The notes: generated from the letters alone by a model not told the origin. Shown: positions 47,001 to 55,118, counted from the stretch's first letter. The stretch is 64,000 nucleotides of DNA from Pinisolibacter aquiterrae (GCF_019160155.1 NZ_JAFNIH010000044.1:124001-188000); one strand, 5' to 3'. Program-made: numbers and translations.

Positions 47001-47129
47001 CTGTCGCAGCTCCTGACGCTCTACACCACGCCGGTGGTCTATCTGGCGGTGGAGGCGTTGCGGGCGCGGCTCGGGTTCCGGGCGCCGCCGGGCGCGGTGA
47101 AGGTGGGATCGGGGGAGGCGGCGCCGTGA
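44001..47129 (+). CDS. mdtB: RND efflux permease of MdtB type
   Basis: This 1042-residue RND pump begins MSVSAPFIARPIATSLLAAAL, typical of Mdt/Mux pumps. The proton relay is intact in GFVVDDAIVMIENIVRRRD near residue 405. The first loop has SEISGVGRVSIAGGVRPALRV. It starts in an ATGA overlap with mdtA and ends in a GTGA overlap with the second pump gene. In E. coli MdtBC works as a heterotrimer, with the two subunits playing unequal roles in proton use and drug binding, so the pair here probably assembles the same way. Confidence 0.94.
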   Translation: MSVSAPFIARPIATSLLAAALLVVGVLGFMKLPVSSLPQVDFPTIEITTRMPGADPTTTSTVVTAPLERQFGKIPSLTTMTSESSYGLSRVTLQFELDRDIDAAAQDVQSAINAAAGTLPSDLPYPPVYSKVNPADTPILTLALTSPTAPLRQLSDLADTLIAQRLSEISGVGRVSIAGGVRPALRVKADLDRLAAYGLSLADLRTAIAATNLAGSKGALDGARQAWAIGANDQIPDAAGFGRVVVAKRNGTPVLLADVATVVEGLEDAQVGGWYAGKRAVVLDIQKQPGANIVETVDRLMAQVPRLARSMPAGVTLEVVHDRTTTIRASIADVEFTLVLSCALVVMVVLLFLRSLRATIIAAVTLPLSIVATFAVMWAMGFSLDNLSLMALTIGTGFVVDDAIVMIENIVRRRDEGMGGLEAAKAGAGEIGFTVVSLTLSLIAVFIPLLFMTGLVGRMFREFALTLSIAVVVSAVVSLTLTPMMCSRLLKGSHEEHRGGMLGRLLAAAEWPIAAMARGYERSLGWALTHSRLVLAVTLASLGATAWLYVASPKGFLPNQDTGLISVVLEGASQASFAEMTRLQDAVTRAFESDPDVAGVVSVIGIGGLNATGNTARLTVDLAPRETRVSTAAEVAARLRRLGEAVPGAAVHVQPVQDVRIGTRSSRSQYQYTLTGIDGAAVSRQADALATALAARPEFAHVTLETRDDGLAVHVAIDRERAGRLGVSVQSIDDALSDAFSQRRISTIYAQANQYRVILEADLSAGVDASVLDRLRVASSSGAQVPLTALARIERGTAPLSVARVDQFPAATLSFDPAPGVSLDASLAAIEAVRADFGEETGVIGRADADAAEFARSLASQPWLILAAVATIYVVLGVLYESFAHPFTILTTLPSAGVGALIALRLTGQDLSLVALIGIILLMGIVKKNAIMMIDFAIVAERERGHDPRAAIVEACRLRFRPIMMTTLAALFGAVPLAFAHGTGSELRVPLGITIIGGLLLSQLLTLYTTPVVYLAVEALRARLGFRAPPGAVKVGSGEAAP

Positions 47130-50100
47130 TCGATCTCTCCCGGCCCTTCATCCGTCGGCCGGTCGGCACGACGCTCCTGGCGGCGGCGCTGATGATGGTC
47201 GGGATCGTCGCCTGGGGGCAATTGCCGGTGGCGAGCCTGCCGGCGGTCGATCTGCCGACCATCCGCATCCAGGTGTCGCGGCCGGGCGCCGATCCGGCGA
47301 CGATGGCGGCGACGGTGGCGGCGCCGCTCGAGCGCTCGCTCGGCACCATCGCCGGGGTCAGCGAGCTGACCTCGACCTCGACCTTCGGTTCGACCGGCAT
47401 CACGGTGCAGTTCGATCCCTCGCGCAAGGTCGACGGCGCCGCGCGCGACGTCCAGGCGGCGATCAACGCCGCCGTCGCCGATCTGCCGAGCGATCTCAAT
47501 TCCGCGCCGGTGGTGCGCAAGATGAACCCGGCGGCGGCGCCGGTGCTGATCCTGGCGCTGACCTCCGACACGATGGGGCCGGCCGACATCTACGACGTCG
47601 CCGACACCACCATCGTCCAGACCCTGTCGCAGGTCGAGGGCGTCGCCGACGTCTCGGTCGCCGGCGGCGAGCAACCGGCGATCCGCGTGCGCCTGTCCTC
47701 GGCGCGGATGGCGGCGGCCGGGATCGGCCTCGACGCGGTGCGCAGCGCCATCGCGAAGGCCAACGTCCATGCCGCGCTCGGCGGTCTCCACGGCGACCGA
47801 GCCTTCGAGGTGATCACCTCGAACAGCGCTCTGGCGACACCGGAGGCCTTCGCGCGGGTGATCGTCAAGGCCGACGGCGACGCCATCGTCCGGCTCGGCG
47901 ACATCGCCGAGGTCACGACGGGGGTGCGCAACACCCGCTCGGTCGGCTGGTTCGGGGCGAAACCCTCGGTGCTCTTGTTCATCACCCGGCAGGTGGACGC
48001 GAACGTCATCACCACCGTCGATGGGGTCAAGGCCGCGATCGCCGGTCTCGACGGGCGGATCCCGGCCGGGCTCGAGATCTCGACCGTCTCGGATCGCACC
48101 GTCACCATCCGCGCCTCGGTCGCCGACACCGAGAAGACGCTGGTGATCTCGATGATCCTGGTGATGGGCGTGGTGATCGCCTTTCTCGGGCGCTGGACGC
48201 CGACCTTCGCGGCCGGGGTGACGGTGCCGCTGGCGCTCGCCGGGACCTTCGTGGCGATGTGGATCGCCGGGTTCTCGATCGACAATCTGTCGCTGATGGC
48301 GCTGACGATCGCGGTCGGTTTCGTCGTCGACGACGCGATCGTGATGATCGAATCGATCCATCGGCGCCGTGCCGAGGGGCTCGGGCCGATCGACGCGGCG
48401 CTCGACGGGGCGCGGCGGATCGCCTTCACGGTGGTGGCGATCGGCCTGTCGCTGATCGCCGCCTTCATCCCGCTGATGTTCACCGGCGGCATCATCGGGA
48501 TGTTCTTCTCCGAATTCTCCTTCACCATGACCTTCGCCATCGTCGTCTCGACGGTGGTGTCGCTGACGGTGACGCCGATGATCTGCGCCCACCTGATCCG
48601 CTCGGGGCCGCCGAGCCGGATGGAGCGGATTTCGGACAGGGTGTTGGAGCGGGTGTCACGGGCCTATGGCGACAGTCTCGGCGGCGTGTTGAGACGGCCG
48701 TGGTGGATGGTGCTCTTGGCGAGCGCCACGGTCGGGCTGACGGTGTGGTTCTTCATCACGTTGCCCAAGGGGATGGTGCCGCAGGACGACACCGGCCTCG
48801 TCTTCGCCTTCACCGAGGCCTCGCCGGACGTCTCTTTCCCTCGCATGATGGCGCTGCAACGCGAGGCGACCGACCGGGTGATGGCCGATCCGATGGTGGT
48901 GGGCGTCGCCTCGTCGGTCTCCGGCTCGTCGGGTGGGCAGGTCAACCAGGGGCGGATGTTCCTGTCGCTGAAGTCGGTCAAGGAGGGCGGCGAGCCGTCG
49001 CTCCGGGTGATCGATCGCTTGCGGCGCAAGCTCGCCTCGCTCGGCGACATCCGCGTCTTCATGTTCCCGATGCAGGACGTGCGCGCCGGCGGGCGCTCGG
49101 GCAAATCGCCCTATCAGTTCACCCTGTGGAATCCCGATCTCGACGAACTGGTCGCCTGGGCGCCCAAGGTGGTCAAGGCGCTGGAGGCGCGGCCGGAGCT
49201 GGTCGACGTCTCGGCCGATCGGCAGACGCCGGGTCTCGAGGCGCGGGTGGTGATCGACCGGGTGGCGGCCTCGCGGCTCGGGGTGAGCGTGCGCGACGTC
49301 GACGCCGCCCTCGGCGACGCCTTCGCCCAACGCCAGATCTCGACCATCTACGGCGGCCGCAACCAGTACAAAGTGGTGCTCGAGATCGATCCCGACCGGG
49401 CGCGCGATCCGACCGACCTCTCCGACCTCTGGGTCTCGGCCGCCGACGGAACCCAGGTGCCGCTGGCGGCGGTGGCCAAGATCGAGCGGGCGACGGCGCC
49501 GCTCGGGGTCAGCCATCAGGGCGCCTTTCCGTCGATCACCGTCACCTGGGGGCTCGCCGAGGGGGCGAGCGCGGATGCCGCCAACGCGGCGGTGCGCGCC
49601 GCCTTCGACGCGCTCCATCCGCCCGACACGCTCCACGCCGAATTCGCCGGCGACGCCAAGGAACTGGCGAAGTCGGGCAACAGCACCTGGGTGCTGGTGG
49701 TGACGGCGCTGGCGGTGGTCTACATCATCCTCGGCGTGCTCTACGAGAGCCTGATCCATCCGTTGACGATCATCTCGACCCTGCCGCCGGCCGGGCTCGG
49801 GGCGCTTTCGGCCCTGTGGCTGTTCGGCATGCAGCTCGATCTGGTCGGGATCATCGGCATCATTCTGCTGATCGGCATCGTCAAGAAGAACGGCATTCTC
49901 CTGGTCGACCACGCCATCCAGGCGATGCGCGAGGAGGGGCTCGATTCGGCGACGGCGGTGCGGCGGGCGGCGGTCGAGCGGTTTCGGCCGATCCTGATGA
50001 CGACGCTGGCGGCGCTCCTCGGCGCGCTGCCGCTGGTGCTGGCCTCGGGCGCCGGGGCGGAGCTGCGGCGGCCGCTCGGGGTGACGATCGTCGGCGGTCT

Positions 50101-50266
50101 GTTCGTGTCGCAACTCCTGACCCTCTACACGACGCCGGCGGTGTGGCTGCTGATGGATCGTCTCTCCGGCTGGTGGGGACGGCGGCGCGGCCGGGCGGCG
50201 GGCGCGGCCGCCACGGCGCCGGGGGGGATGAGGCGAGCGAAGGGCGGAGGTGACATCGGGGCGTGA
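47126..50266 (+). CDS. mdtC: RND efflux permease of MdtC type
   Basis: This 1046-residue RND pump, beginning MIDLSRPFIRRPVGTTLLAAAL, is parallel to the preceding one and close in sequence. The relay pair is present in GFVVDDAIVMIESIHRRR near residue 407. The start is GTG at 47126, overlapping the mdtB stop as GTGA, with GGGGGAGG upstream. The C-terminal tail is Gly/Arg-rich (WGRRRGRAAGAAATAPGG). It closes a four-gene operon of outer-membrane channel, adaptor and two pumps. No regulator is encoded in the operon. Confidence 0.94.
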   Translation: MIDLSRPFIRRPVGTTLLAAALMMVGIVAWGQLPVASLPAVDLPTIRIQVSRPGADPATMAATVAAPLERSLGTIAGVSELTSTSTFGSTGITVQFDPSRKVDGAARDVQAAINAAVADLPSDLNSAPVVRKMNPAAAPVLILALTSDTMGPADIYDVADTTIVQTLSQVEGVADVSVAGGEQPAIRVRLSSARMAAAGIGLDAVRSAIAKANVHAALGGLHGDRAFEVITSNSALATPEAFARVIVKADGDAIVRLGDIAEVTTGVRNTRSVGWFGAKPSVLLFITRQVDANVITTVDGVKAAIAGLDGRIPAGLEISTVSDRTVTIRASVADTEKTLVISMILVMGVVIAFLGRWTPTFAAGVTVPLALAGTFVAMWIAGFSIDNLSLMALTIAVGFVVDDAIVMIESIHRRRAEGLGPIDAALDGARRIAFTVVAIGLSLIAAFIPLMFTGGIIGMFFSEFSFTMTFAIVVSTVVSLTVTPMICAHLIRSGPPSRMERISDRVLERVSRAYGDSLGGVLRRPWWMVLLASATVGLTVWFFITLPKGMVPQDDTGLVFAFTEASPDVSFPRMMALQREATDRVMADPMVVGVASSVSGSSGGQVNQGRMFLSLKSVKEGGEPSLRVIDRLRRKLASLGDIRVFMFPMQDVRAGGRSGKSPYQFTLWNPDLDELVAWAPKVVKALEARPELVDVSADRQTPGLEARVVIDRVAASRLGVSVRDVDAALGDAFAQRQISTIYGGRNQYKVVLEIDPDRARDPTDLSDLWVSAADGTQVPLAAVAKIERATAPLGVSHQGAFPSITVTWGLAEGASADAANAAVRAAFDALHPPDTLHAEFAGDAKELAKSGNSTWVLVVTALAVVYIILGVLYESLIHPLTIISTLPPAGLGALSALWLFGMQLDLVGIIGIILLIGIVKKNGILLVDHAIQAMREEGLDSATAVRRAAVERFRPILMTTLAALLGALPLVLASGAGAELRRPLGVTIVGGLFVSQLLTLYTTPAVWLLMDRLSGWWGRRRGRAAGAAATAPGGMRRAKGGGDIGA

Positions 50267-50328
50267 CATGGGCGGGGTCGGGAGAGTATCGAGGGTGTCC
50301 TTCGTCTCCACTCAACGGATCCGTCGCC

Positions 50329-51750
50329 ATGACCGCCGCCCTGTCGCCCGAAGCCGTCCGTGAACGCCTCGTCGAGATCGTCGGGGAAAAGCACGTCCTG
50401 ACCGACGCGCATACGATCGAGCCCTATCTGCTCGAGCCGCGCGGTCTCTATCGCGGCGCGACGATCTGCGTGGTCGAACCGAAGACGACCGCCGAGGTCT
50501 CGGCGATCCTCGCCTTCGCCGACGGCAACGGGCTCAAGATCGTGCCCCAGGGCGGCAATACCGGCCTCGTCGGCGGGCAGATCCCGTCGTCCACGGGCGA
50601 GGAGATCGTCCTGTCGCTGAAGCGGCTCGATCGGATCCGCGAGGTCGACCCGGTCTCCGACACGATGACGGTGGAGGCCGGCGTGACGCTGCTCAGGGCG
50701 CAGGAGGCGGCGGAAGGCGTCGATCGCCTGTTCCCGCTGTCGCTGGCGGCGGAGGGGTCGTGCACCATCGGCGGCAATCTCTCCACCAATGCCGGCGGCA
50801 CCCAGGTGATCGCCTATGGCAACACTCGCGCGCTGGCGCTGGGGCTCGAGGTGGTGCTGGCCGACGGGCGGGTGCTCAACGGCCTCGGCAAACTGCGCAA
50901 GGACAACACCGGCTACGACCTGAAGCATCTCTTCATCGGCTCGGAGGGCACGCTCGGCATCATCACCGCTGCGGTGCTGGAGATGGTGCCGCGTCCGCGG
51001 ACCTTCGGCACCGCCTTCGTCGCGGTGGAGGATCCGGCCGGGGCGGTGCGGCTCCTCGAACAGGGCAAGGCGACCTTCGGCAAGGCCCTGACGGGATTCG
51101 AACTGATGCCGCGGATCGGCATCGATCTGGTGGTCAAGCACTTGCCGGGCGCGCGCGATCCGATCGCCGACAAGTACGACTGGTACGTGTTGGTGGAGAT
51201 CTCGAGCGCCGAGGACGAAGGTGTCGGCGAGGGTCTCGAGGCCTGGCTCGGCACGGCGATGGAGGACGGGATCGTCCTCGACGCGGTGATCGCCGGCTCG
51301 CTCGATCAGCGGGCGCAGCTGTGGAAGATCCGCGAGGGCATGTCCGAGGTGCAGGGCATCGAGGGCGGCTCGATCAAGCACGACGTGTCGGTGCCGATCG
51401 CCTCGGTGCCGGAGGTGATCGCGGAGGGGATCCGCGTCGCCGAGGCGCTGATTCCGGGGATTCGGCCGGTTCCCTTCGGCCATCTCGGCGACGGCAACAT
51501 CCATTTCAACTTCTCGCAGCCGGTCGGCGCCGACAAGGCGGCCTATATCGCGCGGTGGGACGCGCTCAACCGGGTGGTCCACGCGGTGGTGCTCGAGCAC
51601 GGCGGATCGGTCTCGGCCGAGCACGGCATCGGCGCCCTGAAGCGGCATCTCCTCGCCGAGGTGAAGGATCCGGTGGCGATGGAAGTCATGCGTTCGGTGA
51701 AGAGCACGCTCGATCCGAACGGCACGCTCAATCCGGGAAAGGTCCTATGA
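50329..51750 (+). CDS. FAD-linked oxidoreductase (GlcD/D-2-hydroxyacid dehydrogenase type)
   Basis: This 473-residue flavoprotein of the FAD-linked oxidase family has VVEPKTTAEVSAILAFA, the FAD pyrophosphate loop PQGGNTGLVGGQIP near residue 78 and STNAGGTQVIAYGNTRAL. The C-terminal catalytic domain has GHLGDGNIHFNFS and VSAEHGIGALKRH, whose His residues bind metal or substrate. The family includes glycolate oxidase subunit GlcD, D-lactate and D-2-hydroxyglutarate dehydrogenases; the C-terminal pattern is most like the D-2-hydroxyglutarate type, but this is not decisive. It starts 62 bases after mdtC and has its own terminator. Confidence 0.92.
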   Translation: MTAALSPEAVRERLVEIVGEKHVLTDAHTIEPYLLEPRGLYRGATICVVEPKTTAEVSAILAFADGNGLKIVPQGGNTGLVGGQIPSSTGEEIVLSLKRLDRIREVDPVSDTMTVEAGVTLLRAQEAAEGVDRLFPLSLAAEGSCTIGGNLSTNAGGTQVIAYGNTRALALGLEVVLADGRVLNGLGKLRKDNTGYDLKHLFIGSEGTLGIITAAVLEMVPRPRTFGTAFVAVEDPAGAVRLLEQGKATFGKALTGFELMPRIGIDLVVKHLPGARDPIADKYDWYVLVEISSAEDEGVGEGLEAWLGTAMEDGIVLDAVIAGSLDQRAQLWKIREGMSEVQGIEGGSIKHDVSVPIASVPEVIAEGIRVAEALIPGIRPVPFGHLGDGNIHFNFSQPVGADKAAYIARWDALNRVVHAVVLEHGGSVSAEHGIGALKRHLLAEVKDPVAMEVMRSVKSTLDPNGTLNPGKVL

Positions 51751-51787
51751 CGTAGAGTCATTGGACCGCGACACGTAGTCGCGCGAC

Positions 51788-51820
51788 GATAGCTTCGAGG
51801 TCGAGCTATGCGTTTTTGCA
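51788..51820 (+). terminator. Terminator after the FAD oxidoreductase
   Basis: The arms ATAGCT-T-CGA and TCGAGCTAT pair with a single bulge and a short loop, and GCGTTTTT follows. It lies about 40 bases after the stop and isolates the sRNA locus downstream. Confidence 0.75.
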
Positions 51821-51845
51821 TTGCTGCCACGCGGTATATCCCGTA

Positions 51846-51873
51846 TTGCGCCGCGAAGCGTTCCGCCTTAAGT
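51846..51873 (+). promoter_or_regulatory. Candidate promoter of the MmgR-like sRNA
   Basis: TTGCGC (51846-51851) and TTAAGT (51868-51873) with a 16-base spacer would start transcription near 51880. An alternative upstream pair, TTGCTG with TATTGC at 17 bases, would give a longer RNA of about 105-110 bases. Confidence 0.4.
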
Positions 51874-51879
51874 CTCGGG

Positions 51880-51964
51880 TGTGACGCGGTCGTCTCGACC
51901 GTTTCACTGCCCTCCTTGGGCGTTTCCTCCCTAGACTTGGGCCGCCGCAAGGCGGCCTTTTTTC
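51880..51964 (+). ncRNA. mmgR: MmgR-like (alpha-r8 family) small RNA candidate
   Basis: This roughly 85-base transcript unit lies between the FAD gene terminator and pyrC. It contains a short hairpin GCCC-TCCTT-GGGC (51909-51921), then the unpaired 10-mer TTTCCTCCCT, and ends in a strong terminator (GGCCGCC-GCAA-GGCGGCC with a T6 tract). From memory, the same 10-mer between hairpins is the conserved core of MmgR, a rhizobial Hfq-binding sRNA linked to polyhydroxybutyrate storage control. The CCTCCC core can pair with ribosome-binding sites. Family assignment rests on the core, size and architecture; the 5' end is uncertain. Confidence 0.62.
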
Positions 51965-51968
51965 TTTT
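51940..51968 (+). terminator. Strong Rho-independent terminator of the sRNA
   Basis: GGCCGCC (51940-51946) and GGCGGCC (51951-51957) pair perfectly across a GCAA tetraloop, followed by TTTTTTCTTTT. It is the best intrinsic terminator in the window and ends a transcript other than the FAD gene, which already has its own. Confidence 0.93.
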
Positions 51969-52052
51969 CCGGGCTCTCTCCTTCCCTTGAACACGGCCGG
52001 CGACCGTGCTTTGCCTCGTGAAACGAGTTCATCGTGTTCGCGGAGCCCGCTC

Positions 52053-53087
52053 ATGACCCGCCTGACCTTTCATCGCCCCGACGATTGGCATGTCCATTTT
52101 CGTGACGGCGATCCGATGCGCGCGGTGGTGCCCTTCACGGCGCGCGCCTTCGGCCGGGCGATCGTCATGCCCAATCTGACGCCGCCGGTGACCACCACGG
52201 CGCTGGCGGCCGCCTATCGCGAGCGGATCCTGGCGGCGGTGCCGGAAGGGGTGACCTTCACCCCGCTGATGACCGCCTATCTCACCGACGGCAGCGATCC
52301 CGCCGACATCGTCGCCGGCCATGCCGACGGGGTGCTGACGGCGGTCAAGCTCTATCCGGCGCACGCCACCACCAATTCCCAGTTCGGCGTGACCTCGATC
52401 GCCGCCGTGCGCCCGGTTCTCGCGGCGATGGAGAAGGCGGGGATGCCGCTCCTCATCCACGGCGAGGTGACCCGGGCCGAGGTCGACGTGTTCGATCGCG
52501 AGGCGCGTTTCGTCGAGGAGGTGTTGCTGCCGCTCCTGGCCGATTTCCCCGGCCTCAAGGTGGTGCTGGAACACGTCACCACGGCCGAGGGCGTGGCGGT
52601 GGTGAAGGCCCATGCCGGCCGCATGGCCGGGACGATCACGCCGCAGCATCTGCTCTACGACCGCAATGCCCTCTTCAAGGGCGGCATCCGGCCGCATCTC
52701 TATTGCCTGCCGATCCTCAAGCGTTCGACCCACAAGCTGGCGCTGCGGGCGGCGGCGACCGCCGGCGACGGTCTCTTCTTCCTCGGCACGGACACCGCGC
52801 CGCATCTGAAGCACACCAAGGAGACCGCCTGCGGCTGCGCCGGCGTCTTCTCGGCGCCGACGGCGATCGAGGCCTATCTCTCGGTGTTCGAGGAGGAGGG
52901 CGCGCTCGATCGGTTCGAGATCTTCGCCTCGCTGGCGGGGCCGGCCTTCTACGGCCTGCCGGTCAATCCGGAGCGGGTGACGTGGGAGAAGCGGTCGCGG
53001 CCGGTGGCCGAGGCGATCGAGGTGCCGGGCGCGGGCGAGATCGTGCCGCTCTTCGGCGGCGAGACGGTGGCATGGTCGCCGGTCTGA
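52053..53087 (+). CDS. pyrC: Dihydroorotase (PyrC class)
   Basis: This 344-residue zinc enzyme is of the E. coli PyrC type (348 residues). The metal-binding H-x-H is in DDWHVHFRDG near residue 13. VKLYPAHATTNS contains the carbamylated Lys, LIHGEV and LEHVTT provide further His ligands, and FFLGTDTAPH the catalytic Asp. It closes carbamoyl-aspartate to dihydroorotate in pyrimidine synthesis. GGAG stands 8 bases before the ATG at 52053; the longer open frame begins inside the preceding terminator region. The gene is followed by a terminator. Confidence 0.97.
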   Translation: MTRLTFHRPDDWHVHFRDGDPMRAVVPFTARAFGRAIVMPNLTPPVTTTALAAAYRERILAAVPEGVTFTPLMTAYLTDGSDPADIVAGHADGVLTAVKLYPAHATTNSQFGVTSIAAVRPVLAAMEKAGMPLLIHGEVTRAEVDVFDREARFVEEVLLPLLADFPGLKVVLEHVTTAEGVAVVKAHAGRMAGTITPQHLLYDRNALFKGGIRPHLYCLPILKRSTHKLALRAAATAGDGLFFLGTDTAPHLKHTKETACGCAGVFSAPTAIEAYLSVFEEEGALDRFEIFASLAGPAFYGLPVNPERVTWEKRSRPVAEAIEVPGAGEIVPLFGGETVAWSPV

Positions 53088-53139
53088 CGCGGCCGGCACG
53101 AGGCGGACGCGGCGCGCCGGCACCCTCCGCCGAAGGTCG

Positions 53140-53160
53140 AAGCCCCTCGCCGGGGCTTTG
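53140..53160 (+). terminator. Terminator after pyrC
   Basis: AAGCCCC (53140-53146) and GGGGCTT (53152-53158) pair around a 5-base loop, with TTGG following. It lies about 50 bases after the pyrC stop. Confidence 0.6.
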
Positions 53161-53216
53161 GCTCTAGGATCGCGCCGACCGCGTCGGCATGCGACGCGCA
53201 TATGGGGACGACAGTG

Positions 53217-53726
53217 ATGACGACGATGGAAAACCGCACCTACGACGAGATCGCGATCGGCGAGAGCGCGGAAGTGACGCGTGAGGTGACGCGGGCCGAC
53301 ATCGAACTCTTCGCGGTGGTCTCCGGCGACGTCAATCCGGCTCATCTCGACGACGTCTATGCGAGCGGCACCCGCTTCAAGGGCGTGATCATGCACGGCA
53401 TGTGGTCGGGCGCGATCGTCTCCTCGCTGCTCGGCGTGCATCTGCCGGGTCCGGGCACGATCTATCTGTCACAGTCGCTCGCCTTCAAGCGGCCGGTGAC
53501 GATCGGCGATCGCATCACCTTCAAGGTGACGGTCAAGGAGAAGCGCGACGACAAGAAGATCGTCGTGTTGGAGTGCACCGGCGTCAATCAGGACGGCAAG
53601 ACGGTGGTGGATGGCGAGGCGGTGGTGATGGCGCCGAGCGAAAAGCTGGCGCCGACGGCCCCCGCCGTGCCACAGGTGTCGATCGCCAGGGACGGCGGCC
53701 CCGCCGTCGCCTATGTGCGCAAGTGA
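53217..53726 (+). CDS. MaoC-family (R)-specific enoyl-CoA hydratase-like protein
   Basis: This 169-residue single hot-dog protein has the hydratase 2 motif AVVSGDVNPAHLDDVYA near residue 40, containing the catalytic Asp and His. KGVIMHGMWSGAIVSSLLG is the second conserved strand. Such enzymes hydrate enoyl-CoA to (R)-3-hydroxyacyl-CoA, supplying polyhydroxyalkanoate synthesis or handling branched acyl-CoA. GGGGACG is 6 bases before ATG 53217; ATG 53202 and 53226 are alternatives. It is followed 9 bases later by the DUF423 gene, so the two are likely cotranscribed. Confidence 0.9.
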   Translation: MTTMENRTYDEIAIGESAEVTREVTRADIELFAVVSGDVNPAHLDDVYASGTRFKGVIMHGMWSGAIVSSLLGVHLPGPGTIYLSQSLAFKRPVTIGDRITFKVTVKEKRDDKKIVVLECTGVNQDGKTVVDGEAVVMAPSEKLAPTAPAVPQVSIARDGGPAVAYVRK

Positions 53727-53735
53727 GGTGATGGA

Positions 53736-54122
53736 ATGCGACGGACCGAACTCGATCTGATGCTGGCCGGCCTGTTGGGGGCCGGCGGCGTGGCGGACGC
53801 GGCGCTGGCGACGCATGTGACGGGCGGCGGTCCGTTGGCGAGCGCGGCGGAGATCATGATGATCCATGCCGCCGCGATCGTCGGTCTGGTGGCGTTGCGG
53901 CGCGGCGACGCGACGGCGCCGGGCGCGGTCGGCAAGATCGCCCTGGCGATGGGCCTGGGCGCGGCGATCTTCGGGATCGACATCACCCTGCTCTCCTTCG
54001 CCGGCGTCCATCTCTTCCCGATGGCGGCGCCGATCGGCGGCACCGTGCTGATCGTCGCGTGGCTGGCGCTCGCCGTCATGGTCGTGCTCGAGCGCGTGCG
54101 CCACGGCGAGCCGCCGACCTGA
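53736..54122 (+). CDS. DUF423-family membrane protein
   Basis: This 128-residue protein has four predicted transmembrane helices. The pattern MLAGLLGAGGVADAALATHV at the start, a second helix beginning MMIHAAAIVGLVAL, and FPMAAPIGGTVLIVAWLALAV at the end matches DUF423 (YwdK-like) proteins. No function is established for the family. GAGGTG precedes the ATG, 9 bases after the MaoC-type stop. Relative to other members the HGL of the first loop is changed to ATH. Confidence 0.85.
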   Translation: MRRTELDLMLAGLLGAGGVADAALATHVTGGGPLASAAEIMMIHAAAIVGLVALRRGDATAPGAVGKIALAMGLGAAIFGIDITLLSFAGVHLFPMAAPIGGTVLIVAWLALAVMVVLERVRHGEPPT

Positions 54123-54229
54123 GGGCGACGGACGGTTCGTCCAACGGCCGATTGCGGGGCGGCGGGGGCTTCGGTAGGGTCCGCGCCGCGTCGACCGCTC
54201 GTGTCCAACCGATTTTCGGAGATCGTCCC

Positions 54230-55111
54230 ATGACCATCCGTCCGCGCCGCAGCGTGCTCTACATGCCGGGTTCCAACGCTCGCGCGCTGGAGAAGGCCAA
54301 GACGCTCGCCACCGACGCGGTGATCCTCGATCTCGAGGATTCGGTCGCTCCCGACGCCAAGGCGACCGCGCGCGATCAGGTGATGGCGGTCGCGGCGGCC
54401 GGCGGGTTCGGCTCGCGCGAGGTGGTGATCCGGGTCAACGGGCTCTCCGGCCCGTGGGGCATGGCCGATCTCGAGGCGGCGGCGATGGTCGCGCCCGACG
54501 CGATCCTGATCCCCAAGGTCTCGAAGCCCGAGGACGTGTTCGAGGCGGTCGCCGTGCTCGATCGCTGCGGCGCACCGGAGAGCGTGAAGATTTGGGCGAT
54601 GTTCGAGACGCCGCTGGCGGTGCTCAACGCGGCCGCGATCGCGGCGGCGGCGAGTGTCGAGGAGGGGCGCAGGCTCGCGGTCCTCGTGCTCGGCACCAAC
54701 GACCTCGCCAAGGAGACCCGCGCCCGCTTCGTGCCCGGCCGCACCACCATGCTTCCGTGGCTGACGACCGCGCTCGCGGCGGCGCGTGCCTACGGCCTCG
54801 ACGTGATCGACGGGGTCTACAACAATCTCTCCGACGCCGAGGGCTTCCTGGTCGAATGCGAACAGGGCCGCGATCTCGGCATGGACGGCAAGACGCTGAT
54901 CCATCCCAACCAGCTCGCCGTCGCCAATGCGATCTTCTCGCCCTCGGCGGCGGAGATCGAGCAGGCGCGCCGGATCATCGCCGCCTTCGCGCTGCCGGAG
55001 AACGCCGCCAAGGGCGTGATCACCCTCGACGGCAAGATGGTCGAGCGTCTCCACGCGGAGATGGCCGAGCGGGTGGTGGCGATCGCCGACGCGATCGCGG
55101 CGGCGGCGTGA
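54230..55111 (+). CDS. CitE/HpcH-type CoA ester lyase
   Basis: This 293-residue TIM-barrel enzyme is of the HpcH/HpaI-CitE superfamily. It has RRSVLYMPGSNARALEKA at the start, VILDLEDSVAPDAK with the metal-binding Glu-Asp region, VIRVNG and WAMFETPLAVLNA with the second metal Glu. Members split malyl-CoA, beta-methylmalyl-CoA or citramalyl-CoA. Proximity to the mesaconyl-CoA hydratase and sdh genes suggests a malyl-/methylmalyl-CoA role, but subtype cannot be fixed. GGAG lies 8 bases upstream. A DUF1737 gene follows after 7 bases. Confidence 0.9.
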   Translation: MTIRPRRSVLYMPGSNARALEKAKTLATDAVILDLEDSVAPDAKATARDQVMAVAAAGGFGSREVVIRVNGLSGPWGMADLEAAAMVAPDAILIPKVSKPEDVFEAVAVLDRCGAPESVKIWAMFETPLAVLNAAAIAAAASVEEGRRLAVLVLGTNDLAKETRARFVPGRTTMLPWLTTALAAARAYGLDVIDGVYNNLSDAEGFLVECEQGRDLGMDGKTLIHPNQLAVANAIFSPSAAEIEQARRIIAAFALPENAAKGVITLDGKMVERLHAEMAERVVAIADAIAAAA

Positions 55112-55118
55112 GGATCTC

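Noticed and set aside
44678-47125. Extension of the mdtC frame upstream through mdtB
   Set aside because: The frame is open but the translation is non-family sequence until the GTG at 47126, where RND homology begins and a ribosome site is present.
51751-51965. 6S RNA (ssrS) as an alternative identity for the sRNA locus
   Set aside because: The independent transcript after the upstream terminator looks too short, the zapA/ygfA neighbours usual for ssrS are absent, and the TTTCCTCCCT core fits MmgR better. A covariance search should still test it.
51808-51990. Short open frame overlapping the sRNA locus
   Set aside because: It has no ribosome site, crosses a strong terminator and has no family resemblance.
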